Shown here piece after piece: positions 10,051 to 19,154 of a stretch of DNA of 64,000 nt. The translations under genes were made by a program, and so were the position numbers. The notes beneath the pieces were generated by a model. That model searched no databases and was not told the DNA's origin. It saw only the letters and a program-made list of their open reading frames with translations. This DNA is from a bacterium (GTDB lineage Bacteria; Oederibacteriota; JAAXVQ01; JAUVAV01), in contig JAIORK010000012.1 of the NCBI GenBank assembly GCA_021108215.1, positions 113,501-177,500 of the forward strand, written 5' to 3'. Each line of letters opens with the position of its first letter. The stretch's first letter is position 1.

Positions 10051-12021
10051 ATGGGCTATAAAAGTTCCCGCAATAAAACGGCGACTATTTTAATACTTTT
10101 AAGTGTGTTTATTATAGGCGCTATATCCTTGAGTAGAGCTGAATCTGATAATTTAAGCAAACTAAAAAATTTGGCGGCAACACAATCCAAAAATCCCAAT
10201 GCACAATTTAATCTCGGTTTGTATTATTTCCAACAGGGTAAATATATACTCTCATTAGCTTATCTTAAAAAGGTCATTCAACTTAATTCTAAAGACGAAG
10301 AAGCGCTGGTGCTGTTGGGATCGGTTTATTTGCGATTGGGAAATCTTCAGGATGCAGAAAAAAATCTGCGTAAAGTTCTGGATATTAATCCGGATAATAT
10401 CGATGCAAGAAACAACCTGAGTCTGGTTTATCTGAATCTAAGTAGGCCGGATGATGCCATCAATGCTTTGCAGGAGAGCTTACGGCTTCAGCCGAATAAT
10501 CTGGATGCACTTAATAAACTCGCTTTTATTTATGTAACTTTGAACCGGGCGGATGAAGCGATTCGGGTGTATAAAAAAATTCTAAACATTGATCCGAAAT
10601 CCATTTATTCCTATGAGAGGCTGGCGCAGCTTTATTTTGATTTAAAAAAACATAGTGAAGTTATTAAGCTCTACGGGCAATCCAAAGCAAAGAAAGTGTC
10701 GGTGACGGCTAAATTTTTGAATAGGGTTGCATTCGCCCATTTTTATAAAGGTGAAGTGAAAGCGGCCTACGAATATTTTTCGCGCGCCCATAAAATAAAT
10801 CCCGGGGATGCGGAGAGTCATTATGGAATGGGGTTGGTGGCTTATAAAAAAGCCAATCTAGATATCGCGCTAAAAAAATTCAAACAGGCGATAAAAATTA
10901 AAAAAGATTATATTGAAGCATACCGGCAACTTGCCGTGACCTATGAGGATAAGGGCGAATATATTAAGGCACTCTATTTTTACCGTCAGGTACTCAAAAT
11001 TTCTCCCGCAGACCGTTCGGCCAAAAGAAATTACCGGACCATCCGAACCAAAGCAATTGATTATTATCTCCGTAAGGGCAGTAAGGCTTACTTTGATGGC
11101 GATTACGAGGCGGCGGTAAAAGCCTGGAGCAATGTCCGAAAACTTGATTCTAAAAATGCCACAGCCAATAAATTTATTAAAACCGCCAGGGTGAAGCTGG
11201 CCTCTAAAATCAACGAGCATAGCGATCGCGCCGAAGCTTATTTGCGGCGTGGTCTGCATCAGGAAGCCTATCGTGAATTCAGGGCCGCGTTGCGGTTGGA
11301 TCCTAAAAACAAGAAGGCACGCCGCGGAATGGAACGGGTGAAATTAAAGCAAAAGGAAAAAGATGAGATTAAAACTGCGCAGGCATTAGACAGTATTAAA
11401 CGGGGCGGGAATGTGAAAGCCGCATTGCGGGATCTAAAGAGTATTTCAAGAAAAGATCCCACCAATATTACTGCAAAGAGAATGGTTCGCAAAGTACAGA
11501 CGGAACAAAAATCCGGTACGGAAAGAAATTATCGGAAGGGCATTGAGTTGTTTTCCAAAGGGAAATTGCGCGAAGCGATTGTTAGTTTGGAACGCGCCAT
11601 GGAGATGGATCAAAACAATCAGGGCATTAAAAATCTTTTATATAAAGCCCGGACCCAACTGCGGGAAAATATTAAAGCGCTTATGGCGCGCGGGATTGAA
11701 TTGGCCAATTCGGGTAGAATTCCGGAGTCCAAGGAGAAATTTACGGAAGTACTTAAATTGGACCCGGACAATTCCGAGGCCAATGACTATTTAAAGAAGT
11801 TTACAGGAAAAATAGCTCAGGTTACTGTTAGTAAAGAAGAAATTAAAAAACTGTATTATGACGGCGTATCGCTCTATTTGGACGGACAAAATCGCAGGGC
11901 AATTGAAGTGTGGAAAAAAATCCTTCTGTTGGACCCGGAAAATCAGGAAGCAAAAAGTTCTATTACCAAGGCGGAAATGGAATTGAAAGAAATGGAAAAA
12001 CGTGGTATCAAATCACAGTAG
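10051..12021 (+). CDS. Exported or membrane-anchored TPR-repeat protein
   Basis: This 656-residue protein is built almost wholly of tetratricopeptide repeats. An N-terminal hydrophobic segment (about 12-30, ending near LSRAES) looks like a signal peptide or anchor. From about residue 40 to 650, repeats recur every 34 residues with the typical ALxxLGxxYxxxGxxxxAxxxxxKxLxxxP pattern. The middle part is lysine-rich and less regular. TPR proteins are scaffolds, and no catalytic domain is seen. It is followed 32 nt later by a membrane PP2C phosphatase, so a link to that signalling set is possible but unproven. Confidence 0.85.
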   Translation: MGYKSSRNKTATILILLSVFIIGAISLSRAESDNLSKLKNLAATQSKNPNAQFNLGLYYFQQGKYILSLAYLKKVIQLNSKDEEALVLLGSVYLRLGNLQDAEKNLRKVLDINPDNIDARNNLSLVYLNLSRPDDAINALQESLRLQPNNLDALNKLAFIYVTLNRADEAIRVYKKILNIDPKSIYSYERLAQLYFDLKKHSEVIKLYGQSKAKKVSVTAKFLNRVAFAHFYKGEVKAAYEYFSRAHKINPGDAESHYGMGLVAYKKANLDIALKKFKQAIKIKKDYIEAYRQLAVTYEDKGEYIKALYFYRQVLKISPADRSAKRNYRTIRTKAIDYYLRKGSKAYFDGDYEAAVKAWSNVRKLDSKNATANKFIKTARVKLASKINEHSDRAEAYLRRGLHQEAYREFRAALRLDPKNKKARRGMERVKLKQKEKDEIKTAQALDSIKRGGNVKAALRDLKSISRKDPTNITAKRMVRKVQTEQKSGTERNYRKGIELFSKGKLREAIVSLERAMEMDQNNQGIKNLLYKARTQLRENIKALMARGIELANSGRIPESKEKFTEVLKLDPDNSEANDYLKKFTGKIAQVTVSKEEIKKLYYDGVSLYLDGQNRRAIEVWKKILLLDPENQEAKSSITKAEMELKEMEKRGIKSQ

Positions 12022-12053
12022 GTTTTCAAGATTTTTAAAGAAAGGTCGGCTGC

Positions 12054-13580
12054 ATGGCTATTGACAATACGGAAGCTAAAGTGCCAATCATAAAATTAAA
12101 ATCCAAGCGTGGTTTGCGTTTTAAGTTTGTCCTTTCGATCACATTGCTTTTAACTCTGACAATTATTTTTATCAGTTTTTTTGCATTGCAAGGAGAGCAA
12201 AAGGCTTTGCGTGCCGAAATGGAGCAGCGTGGTATTACGATCGCCAAAAATATGGCAGTGAATGCAGCGAAACCACTTTTGCGGGGAGAGATTTTACCCT
12301 TGGCATCGTTGGTGAAGGATGCCATGGGGAACAAAGGTGTTATGTATGCGCTGTTGGTGGATGAAAATGGGATGATTGTTGCCCATAATAACATTTCTGA
12401 ATCAGGGAAACCTTATCAACGCCCGCCAGGTGTTCTTACGCTTGAGAGTAAGTCGATTGCTATTTCTAAAATTTTTCAATATCAAACCGTCAAAACAGTG
12501 GATATTGCCATTCCAATTTTATTGCAGAACCGCGCCAAACTAGGGGAAGCTCATGTGGGACTGTCTCAAAAATTGATTGAGGAAGTCATCCAGGAAGCGG
12601 TTACCCAAATTATGGTGATTGCATTGGGGTTTATTATTACCGGGATGATTGTGACACTTATTTTAGTAAGTATTATTGTGCAACCCATTCGTGCCTTGGA
12701 GGCCGGTGCACAAATTGTTGGTCAAGGAAATCTTGATTATACCATCAAGGTTAAGAGTCAGGATGAAATAGGCAATCTGGCAAAAACATTTAATAAAATG
12801 ACCAGTGATCTCAAGACCGCTCAAAAGAATTTAATTGAGAAAGAAAAACTGGAGCAAGAATTGGAAACCGCCCGGAAAATTCAGGCAGTTTTATTACCCA
12901 AATCCGATCCTGTGATTGAAGGTCTTCAAATTGTATCTTTTTATCAGTCTGCCAAGGAAGTCGGCGGGGACTATTACGATTTTCATAATATTAGTGATAA
13001 TTTATTGGGCATCACGGTTGCCGACGTCTCTGGAAAGGGTATTCCGGGATGCTTGGGAATGGTGATGACCCGTAGTATTTTACGTTCACAAATTCATCTG
13101 CTGGATGCATATAAAGTAATTTCAAAAACCAATTCACTTTTATATAAAGATATTAAACGCGGGATGTTTGTGACCATGTTTCATTTGCTTTTAGATATAA
13201 AGAAGAAGACGATTAATTGTGCCAATGCGGGTCACAATCCCTTAATCGTTGGGCATGCCGACGGTAAAGTGGATATGTTTAATCCTTCTGGAATAGCCTT
13301 GGGCCTGGATAAAGGTGTCCGGTTTGACAAAAAGACGCAGTCAGTTAATATTCAATTATATCCAGGTGATGTTTTTGTGCTATACACCGATGGTGTGACC
13401 GAGGCGATGAATAACAATGAAGAAGAATTTACTGAAGAAAGGCTGGCTGAAGTGGTTGGCCGAAACGTCTCAAAAAGTTCACAGGAATTGAATGATACCA
13501 TTATTAATGAATTAATGGATTTTACCGCTGGGGCACCGCAACATGATGATATTACGCTACTGACGGTAAAAATTGGGTAG
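12054..13580 (+). CDS. Membrane sensor PP2C-type serine phosphatase (RsbU/SpoIIE family)
   Basis: The protein (508 aa) has two membrane segments (about 22-45 and 190-215) around an extracytoplasmic sensor region, then a HAMP linker (about 210-265), a coiled coil and a C-terminal SpoIIE/PP2C domain. The domain carries the metal-binding motifs EVGGDYYDF and ADVSGKGIPG, and DGVTEAMN. In partner switching such phosphatases dephosphorylate a STAS antagonist, and a STAS gene lies 77 nt downstream. The likely role is to turn an envelope signal into release of an anti-sigma or other regulatory partner. The target of the switch is not visible here. Confidence 0.92.
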   Translation: MAIDNTEAKVPIIKLKSKRGLRFKFVLSITLLLTLTIIFISFFALQGEQKALRAEMEQRGITIAKNMAVNAAKPLLRGEILPLASLVKDAMGNKGVMYALLVDENGMIVAHNNISESGKPYQRPPGVLTLESKSIAISKIFQYQTVKTVDIAIPILLQNRAKLGEAHVGLSQKLIEEVIQEAVTQIMVIALGFIITGMIVTLILVSIIVQPIRALEAGAQIVGQGNLDYTIKVKSQDEIGNLAKTFNKMTSDLKTAQKNLIEKEKLEQELETARKIQAVLLPKSDPVIEGLQIVSFYQSAKEVGGDYYDFHNISDNLLGITVADVSGKGIPGCLGMVMTRSILRSQIHLLDAYKVISKTNSLLYKDIKRGMFVTMFHLLLDIKKKTINCANAGHNPLIVGHADGKVDMFNPSGIALGLDKGVRFDKKTQSVNIQLYPGDVFVLYTDGVTEAMNNNEEEFTEERLAEVVGRNVSKSSQELNDTIINELMDFTAGAPQHDDITLLTVKIG

Positions 13581-13657
13581 ATCTGTAAAAAAAGTGTTTC
13601 ATTATAAGGATTTTTATGATAAACTGCCTGCCAATGTGAGCGGGTGGAGGTGTGTGA

Positions 13658-14020
13658 ATGAAAAAAATTAACGTTAATGTGCAAAACTCATCCATCAATA
13701 CAGAATGTACTGTTATTGATGTAGAGGGCTTTTTGGATGCCTATACGGTGGCTGAATTGGAAGAAACGTTTAATCGCTTGATTAAAGAACAAAAGTTCAA
13801 ATTGATTGTAAATCTTGCCAAATTAGACTATATCAGTAGTGCCGGTTTGGGAACATTTATGGGTGTTATTGATGAGATTCGCGACAACGATGGTGATATT
13901 ATTTTAATCAATCTCTCGCCGAAGATCTTTAAAGTGTTTGATCTTTTAGGATTTTCTGAATTATTTGAGATTGTGGATAATGAAGCTGCGGCGGTTGCGA
14001 AATTCATTGAAGGGCAATAA
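13658..14020 (+). CDS. STAS-domain anti-anti-sigma factor (SpoIIAA/RsbV type)
   Basis: This 120-residue, single-domain STAS protein resembles SpoIIAA/RsbV. The segment DYISSAGLGTF aligns with the phosphorylation loop, which makes Ser61 the probable phosphoacceptor. GGAGGTG near 13646 supports the ATG. It sits between a PP2C phosphatase and a gene with an RsbW-like ATPase domain, so all three parts of a partner-switching module are adjacent. When dephosphorylated it should bind the kinase or anti-sigma partner. Confidence 0.93.
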   Translation: MKKINVNVQNSSINTECTVIDVEGFLDAYTVAELEETFNRLIKEQKFKLIVNLAKLDYISSAGLGTFMGVIDEIRDNDGDIILINLSPKIFKVFDLLGFSELFEIVDNEAAAVAKFIEGQ

Positions 14021-14125
14021 TTTGTGTTGGTATTGTGTATCAACCTTCTCGAAAAATCCACCGTGTAAAAATAAAAGGGCAGTTTTGGCATTAAAAACGT
14101 CTTGCACATTTTTTAAAACCGGATT

Positions 14126-14180
14126 TTATTGTGCTGGCGCGAATACGCTGGGCAGCCTGCCCGGCTTGCCCAGCGTATTC
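14126..14180. repeat. Intergenic repeat, copy 1, with 14-bp perfect hairpin
   Basis: Bases 14126-14165 are one copy of a roughly 40-nt repeat whose inverted second copy lies at 15212-15251. Shared strings include GGCGCGAA and CAGCCTGCCCGGC. In this copy GAATACGCTGGGCA (14141-14154) pairs perfectly with 14167-14180 around a 12-nt loop. No T-run follows, so it is not a standard terminator. Confidence 0.75.
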
Positions 14181-14297
14181 GGGGGCGAATGTCGGATGCC
14201 GGGTAAGCCCGTGGATTTTTATAATTTGAAAATATCTCGACCCACAAGGGTTTTGGTGTAATGGTTATTTCAATACTACGAATCGGGAATTCGGCGT

Positions 14298-15167
14298 ATG
14301 CAGGCTCATCATTTTGAAATTATTGTGGATTGTAAAGAAATGGTATCTGGAGAACCGGCAAAAATTACGGTCAGGGCGGTGGATCCGACCGGTAATTCAA
14401 TAGAGACATATCATGGTCAACCTCATTTGATTGTTGATAAAGGATTGATTTCACCGGTTTTGGCCAGAGGATTTCAAAAGGGTGTCTGGCAATCGGATTT
14501 TATCCTGACCGGCCCGGGACAGGTGAAAATCAGGGTCTGGGATAAAGATGGTGTGGGTGAGACATCGCTTCGTGTTGTAGAAACAGGTCAGTTAGTATCC
14601 TTTCCGGTTGATGTCAAATGCCCCGGATGCGAAAAAAAGAATATTGCCGGGAAAATCGATGTTTTTCGATGTATTCATTGCAATGAAATTTATTATGTGG
14701 ATAAATTTGGACATGTAATTCCATTGAAGCATGGAAAAAACAGCGAGATGGGATATGTTAAGTATTTGGAATTTAAAATTCCCAGTGATGTTAATTATTT
14801 AAATCATGTGCGGAATTTTATCGTTGGTATATCAAGTGAAGAAAATATTGATGAAGAAAAAATAGCTCAGATTGAGATGTCGCTTGACGAAGCGCTTGCG
14901 AATGTGGTCGAGCATGCCTATTCTTTTGATCCATATCAAGAAATTCAAGTTGAAGCCTGGCTATATTCTGATAAACTGGAAATAGTCATCCGGGACCATG
15001 GTCGTTCTTTTGACAGTGACAACACACCACTGCCTGATTTGAAAAAGCATATTGAAGAACGGCGTGTCGGAGGGCTGGGACGGTATCTGATCGTCAAGTT
15101 TATGGATGAAGTGCACTACCGGAGTGATAATCATATCAATGAACTGAGAATTTTAAAGCGTTTTTAA
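14298..15167 (+). CDS. Ig-like + zinc-ribbon + RsbW-type HATPase protein (probable serine kinase/anti-sigma)
   Basis: The 289-residue protein has three parts. Residues 1-95 look like an immunoglobulin/filamin-type beta domain (AKITVRAVDPTGN, FILTGPGQVKIRVWDKDG). A zinc ribbon follows with Cys108/Cys111 and Cys125/Cys128. Residues 150-289 are a GHKL ATPase with N-box EALANVVEHAY, a DHG segment and GGLGRYLI, as in RsbW/SpoIIAB. No signal peptide or membrane helix is seen. Next to a STAS protein and a PP2C phosphatase it is the expected kinase of a partner-switching set. I do not know this domain combination. The ATG has only a weak upstream ribosome site, and the gene is bracketed by an inverted repeat pair. 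Confidence 0.85.
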   Translation: MQAHHFEIIVDCKEMVSGEPAKITVRAVDPTGNSIETYHGQPHLIVDKGLISPVLARGFQKGVWQSDFILTGPGQVKIRVWDKDGVGETSLRVVETGQLVSFPVDVKCPGCEKKNIAGKIDVFRCIHCNEIYYVDKFGHVIPLKHGKNSEMGYVKYLEFKIPSDVNYLNHVRNFIVGISSEENIDEEKIAQIEMSLDEALANVVEHAYSFDPYQEIQVEAWLYSDKLEIVIRDHGRSFDSDNTPLPDLKKHIEERRVGGLGRYLIVKFMDEVHYRSDNHINELRILKRF

Positions 15168-15211
15168 TATGTTAGCTGTGAATTTACCGGCTTTTCAGCC
15201 GACCGCAGTAT

Positions 15212-15251
15212 GCCGGGCAGGCTGACCATGGCGTTCGCGCCGGCACGATAA
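15212..15251. repeat. Intergenic repeat, copy 2 (inverted)
   Basis: This is the inverse complement of the repeat at 14126-14165, with GCCGGGCAGGCTG and TTCGCGCC shared exactly and short indels between the blocks. The two copies flank the Ig/zinc-ribbon/ATPase gene. Confidence 0.7.
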
Positions 15252-15348
15252 GAAAAAGTGTGTTTTTTTCTAAAAGTGTTATGATGAAGATGCCGGTTGA
15301 ACTGGTTTGGCGTTCGACTGAGCAAGGGGATTTGACAAGGAGTTCATT

Positions 15349-16770
15349 TTGTTAGAATTCAAAAACCCATTTTTACAGAGAAGCAAGTTTATGTTTATTC
15401 TTTATGGCAGCCTGGTTATTATTATTGGGCTGGTCTTCACCGCCTTTTTGGGTTATCGATTGCTGGATACAAAATTGGGTATTCCCCTCGTGGCAATCAG
15501 CCTTTTTTTAGTTGTTATTACAGTTTTTACAAATTATCTGATGTTTTCCCAGTTATTTAAACCGATCCAACTACTTATCCGAGAAACCGAGGAAACCCTG
15601 CAAGGAATGCGAAAAGGCGGGATATCTCTGGTGCGGGATGATGAAATCGGTCTTTTGGCGAATAATTTTAATCAGATTGTTCTGGATGCTCAAATGAAAC
15701 GAATGGAGCTTGAGACCTCCAACCGGGAATTGGCCTCCCACGCTGAAATTATTGAAAAAACCTATCGTGAACTGGATAAAAAAGTTTACGATCTTTTCAC
15801 GCTTTTTAATATTGGGAAAGAACTGAATTCGACCCTTTCTGTGGAATCAATTTTAAAAATAACCTGTTTTACTTCTATGGGGCAGTTGGGAATTACGACA
15901 ATGACCATTCTGTTTTTAGAAGGCGGCGAAAACGAACGGACGATGTCCAAAGTTTATGTAAAAGGGATGCGCAAGGATCCCAACCGGCCGGAAACGCTGC
16001 GCACCAGTGAAGAATTTCTGAATTTTTTACGACTGCATGAACAGTCCTTATTAATTGAGGAAATGGAAGCCAAACCGGAATATAAAGCGGAATTGGATTT
16101 TTTCAATGCATACAAGGCACATCTTGTGGCACCCTTGATGGCCAAAGACCAGATTATCGGTGTTATGCTTCTGGGACGGAAACTATCGCAGGATGAATTT
16201 GCGCAGGGGGAAAAAGATTTTATCAATACGCTGGCATCTTTGTCTGCATTGGCGCTTCGCAATGCCCGCCACTATGAACAAGCAATTACTGATGCAATGA
16301 CCAAGTTGTTTTTAAAGCGCTATTTTCAGATTAGACTTGATGACGAAATAAAGCGTGCCGGCCGTTATCATAACAAAATGACATTGATGATGATGGATAT
16401 TGATCATTTTAAGCGGATTAATGACACCTACGGTCATACCAAAGGGGATGAAGTGCTGATAGCCGTTGCCAATGCGATTAAGGATAATTTCCGTGATGTG
16501 GATGTCGCGGCGCGTTATGGCGGTGAGGAATTTTCGGTTATTATGCCTGAAGTTTCCAAGGAAGATGCCCTGATTCCGGCGGAACGTCTTCGGAAAGCGG
16601 TTGAGAGCATCCCGTTTGTTTTAAACGGCGAGAATGTGACAATGACGATTTCCATTGGGTTGGCCGAGTTTTCAAAAGATGCACAAACACCATTACTGCT
16701 GATAGAAGCGGCGGACGCCGCTTTGTACCGTTCCAAGGAAAATGGACGGAATCAAACCACCACCGCCTAA
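15349..16770 (+). CDS. Membrane diguanylate cyclase (HAMP-GAF-GGDEF)
   Basis: This protein (473 aa) makes c-di-GMP. Two membrane helices (about 13-35 and 43-65) lead into a HAMP-like linker, a coiled coil, a GAF-like domain (about 150-310) and a GGDEF domain. The active-site motif is GGEEF (391-395) and the metal-binding segment MDIDHFKRIND is intact. RDVD, five residues before GGEEF, is the RxxD inhibitory site for product feedback. I place the start at TTG 15349, because AAGGAG (15336-15341) stands seven bases upstream; the ATG at 15391 lacks a site. It follows the partner-switching genes and may share their transcript. Confidence 0.93.
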   Translation: MLEFKNPFLQRSKFMFILYGSLVIIIGLVFTAFLGYRLLDTKLGIPLVAISLFLVVITVFTNYLMFSQLFKPIQLLIRETEETLQGMRKGGISLVRDDEIGLLANNFNQIVLDAQMKRMELETSNRELASHAEIIEKTYRELDKKVYDLFTLFNIGKELNSTLSVESILKITCFTSMGQLGITTMTILFLEGGENERTMSKVYVKGMRKDPNRPETLRTSEEFLNFLRLHEQSLLIEEMEAKPEYKAELDFFNAYKAHLVAPLMAKDQIIGVMLLGRKLSQDEFAQGEKDFINTLASLSALALRNARHYEQAITDAMTKLFLKRYFQIRLDDEIKRAGRYHNKMTLMMMDIDHFKRINDTYGHTKGDEVLIAVANAIKDNFRDVDVAARYGGEEFSVIMPEVSKEDALIPAERLRKAVESIPFVLNGENVTMTISIGLAEFSKDAQTPLLLIEAADAALYRSKENGRNQTTTA

Positions 16771-16777
16771 ATAGCCT

Positions 16778-17515
16778 ATGCCGCGTAAGCCGAAAAAGAA
16801 GAAAAAAGTAAAAGTGTCACGCCCGATACCATGGCTGAAATGGATTGTCGGTACGTTGCTGCTTATTCCCGGTTTTTTTTCCACCCTGGTCATCATTAGT
16901 CACTTTCGGAAATTTACCTTTGGCACACCAACGCAACTGGCGCTGATTACAGGTGCCGGCATTTATCTGGTGATGCACCTATTGCTGTGGAAACCGGTAT
17001 TTATGCATGTGATGGGGCATGAGTTGACGCATGCTTTTTGGGCAGTTATTCTTGGGGGGCGTATTAAATCCTTGCTGGTTTCGCGGGAAGGCGGCCAGGT
17101 AACGCTGTCAAAAACAAATTTTTTTATTGCATTGGCACCCTATTTTTTTCCGATTTATACATTTCTTATTTTGCCGATCTATTTTATTGCGGCACCTAAA
17201 TTTTATTCAGTATTGGCATTTTTTGTTGGATTTACGCTTGCGTTTCATATCGGACTTACATTGCATTCATTGCGGGACCAACAGAGTGATATTGTGCAGG
17301 TGGGGACGTATTTTTCTTTGTCATTTGTATATTTTATGAATATTTTGGTTTTGGCCATCATTATTTCTGTTATTTCACCGGAAGTGATGACACTGGTGGA
17401 ATTTTTTAAAGAAACCTGGGTGTTGTTTTTTCGATTTGTATTATGGTTTGGTGATATTATTTTTGAGTTTTTGGAAAATACTTGGTGGATCACGACTGGA
17501 AACGGTAGAGCATGA
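16778..17515 (+). CDS. Polytopic membrane protein with HEXXH motif (M50-like metallopeptidase candidate)
   Basis: The 245-residue protein starts with a very basic stretch (PRKPKKKKKVKVSR), then has about six hydrophobic segments. HELTH (81-85), in GHELTHAFW at a membrane helix, is the zinc-binding HEXXH signature of site-2-type (M50) peptidases. The second conserved M50 motif (NxxPxxxxDG) is not visible, so activity is uncertain. The stop overlaps the lnt start by 4 nt, and it starts 7 nt after the cyclase gene, which makes a link to lipoprotein or envelope biogenesis plausible by context only. Confidence 0.75.
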   Translation: MPRKPKKKKKVKVSRPIPWLKWIVGTLLLIPGFFSTLVIISHFRKFTFGTPTQLALITGAGIYLVMHLLLWKPVFMHVMGHELTHAFWAVILGGRIKSLLVSREGGQVTLSKTNFFIALAPYFFPIYTFLILPIYFIAAPKFYSVLAFFVGFTLAFHIGLTLHSLRDQQSDIVQVGTYFSLSFVYFMNILVLAIIISVISPEVMTLVEFFKETWVLFFRFVLWFGDIIFEFLENTWWITTGNGRA

Positions 17516-19113
17516 AATTAAGAAACATCCTTTTTAGTCTGGCGGGCGGTTTGCTGGCAACCATGGCTTTTCCTAATCCGGTGTTTTATAAACTGCAATG
17601 GCAGGGAGGTTTTTTGGCCTTTGTTTGTTTGGTGCCCTTGCTCATGGTACGCAGTCCGCAGCGGCCCTGGTCGGCATGGCGCCTGGGATTTGTTTTTGGG
17701 ATGGTTTATTTAGGCGGGGCGATCCTTTGGATGGCTGGGATGAAATCAATGCATCCGCTCGGTCCGCTGGCATGGTTGATTCTTTCTGCTTATCTGGCGT
17801 GTTACCCGGCTTTGTTTTTGTGGGCCTATCACAAATTACTTGCACGCAGGATTTCTGTTTGGATTGCAGCACCCATGCTTTGGATCGTGCTTGAATATGT
17901 TCGGGATTATTTGATTTCCGGTTTTCCCTGGGTTGCGTTGGGGTATGCACATTATCAGAATCCTTTCATGCTTGCCGTCGCACCGGTGACCGGCGTCTGG
18001 GGACTTTCCTGGATAACCGTTTTGGTTAATGTTGGTGTTTATAAAATTTTGGTAAAAATATTTCCGAAAATTGCAGGCGAGGATACGGTTCGCGGCACAC
18101 CCCCGGTTGACAGACGACAGGGGTGGTTACGCCAGAGTGGTCTGCTGCTTATGCTTTTACTCCTTATGGGGGGTGTTTTGTATGAGAAAAAAGCTTATGA
18201 CCAGGAGCAGTTAAAGGTATCGGAATATTCAGTAGCTGCATTGCAAGGAAATATTGATCAAAATCAACCGTGGGATCAGGCCTATCAGAAAAAAACGCTT
18301 GAAGTCTATGCCAAACTAACGGCAGATGCCAAGCAAGCCGGCGCCGAATTAAGTGTTTGGCCTGAGACCGCTTTTCCGGGGATATTTAGTTTGGATCAAC
18401 AATTATCCTTAATTATTCGAGATTGGTCGCGGCGATTCCAGATGGCCCAACTGGTGGGGACGGATGAAGTTGAAAAATCTTCAGGAAAAGAATATCTGTA
18501 TTTTAATACACTGCTTCTGATTGATGCGCAGGGGAACCATCGGGGGCAAACAGCAAAACGGCATTTGGTCCCATTTGGAGAGTACGTGCCCATGAAAGAT
18601 TCATTGTTGTTTTTTGTTCATAAGGTGGTGCGCCGGTATGGGGGGGCAGGCTGGACCCCTGGTAGGGAACGAAAAGTACTGAAGTTGGGCAAAGGCGTTG
18701 TGGGTGGGTTGATTTGTTTTGAAAGTATTTTTTCGCGTTATGGCAGAGAGTTGGTAAAAAAAGGGAGTAATCTTTTAGTCGTTATTTCAAATGATACTTG
18801 GTTTGGTAAAACGGCAGCACCTGCCCAACATACATCGTTTTCTGTTTTACGTGCAGCGGAGACTTCCCGATATTTGGTCCGTGCCGCGACGACAGGGTAT
18901 TCATGCATCATTTCTCCGCGGGGCCGGATTTTAACGGCACTTCCGATTGATCAGGCTGGTCAAATTACAAGCACTGTTCGATTATTACATCATCAGACAC
19001 TGTTTGTGCGCTATGGGAATTGGCTTTGCTGGATTTGTGGATTTGTGTTATTCTTGGAAATCTTTTTGCCTTTGGCAATCCTGAAGACACGCCGCAGGTT
19101 TGGCTGGGAATAA
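17512..19113 (+). CDS. lnt: Apolipoprotein N-acyltransferase
   Basis: Lnt adds the third acyl chain to lipoproteins in the inner membrane. About six N-terminal membrane segments precede a periplasmic nitrilase-like domain. The catalytic triad fits Glu285 (WPETAFPG), Lys349 (TAKRHLVPFGEY) and Cys402 (GGLICFES), with spacing like that of the E. coli enzyme. A final membrane helix closes the protein. The length of 533 residues is normal. Its presence supports a diderm envelope with triacylated lipoproteins. The ATG overlaps the stop of the upstream HEXXH gene (ATGA). Confidence 0.95.
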   Translation: MKLRNILFSLAGGLLATMAFPNPVFYKLQWQGGFLAFVCLVPLLMVRSPQRPWSAWRLGFVFGMVYLGGAILWMAGMKSMHPLGPLAWLILSAYLACYPALFLWAYHKLLARRISVWIAAPMLWIVLEYVRDYLISGFPWVALGYAHYQNPFMLAVAPVTGVWGLSWITVLVNVGVYKILVKIFPKIAGEDTVRGTPPVDRRQGWLRQSGLLLMLLLLMGGVLYEKKAYDQEQLKVSEYSVAALQGNIDQNQPWDQAYQKKTLEVYAKLTADAKQAGAELSVWPETAFPGIFSLDQQLSLIIRDWSRRFQMAQLVGTDEVEKSSGKEYLYFNTLLLIDAQGNHRGQTAKRHLVPFGEYVPMKDSLLFFVHKVVRRYGGAGWTPGRERKVLKLGKGVVGGLICFESIFSRYGRELVKKGSNLLVVISNDTWFGKTAAPAQHTSFSVLRAAETSRYLVRAATTGYSCIISPRGRILTALPIDQAGQITSTVRLLHHQTLFVRYGNWLCWICGFVLFLEIFLPLAILKTRRRFGWE

Positions 19114-19154
19114 ATTTTGAATTCAAATTAAAACAATGTAAAAGGAGAAACGGG

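Noticed and set aside
14141..14180. Rho-independent terminator after the STAS gene
   Set aside because: The stem is strong but is followed by GGGGGCG, not a T-run.
13965..14261. Plus-strand frame following the STAS gene
   Set aside because: It overlaps the STAS end in another frame and runs through the hairpin repeat; no ribosome site.
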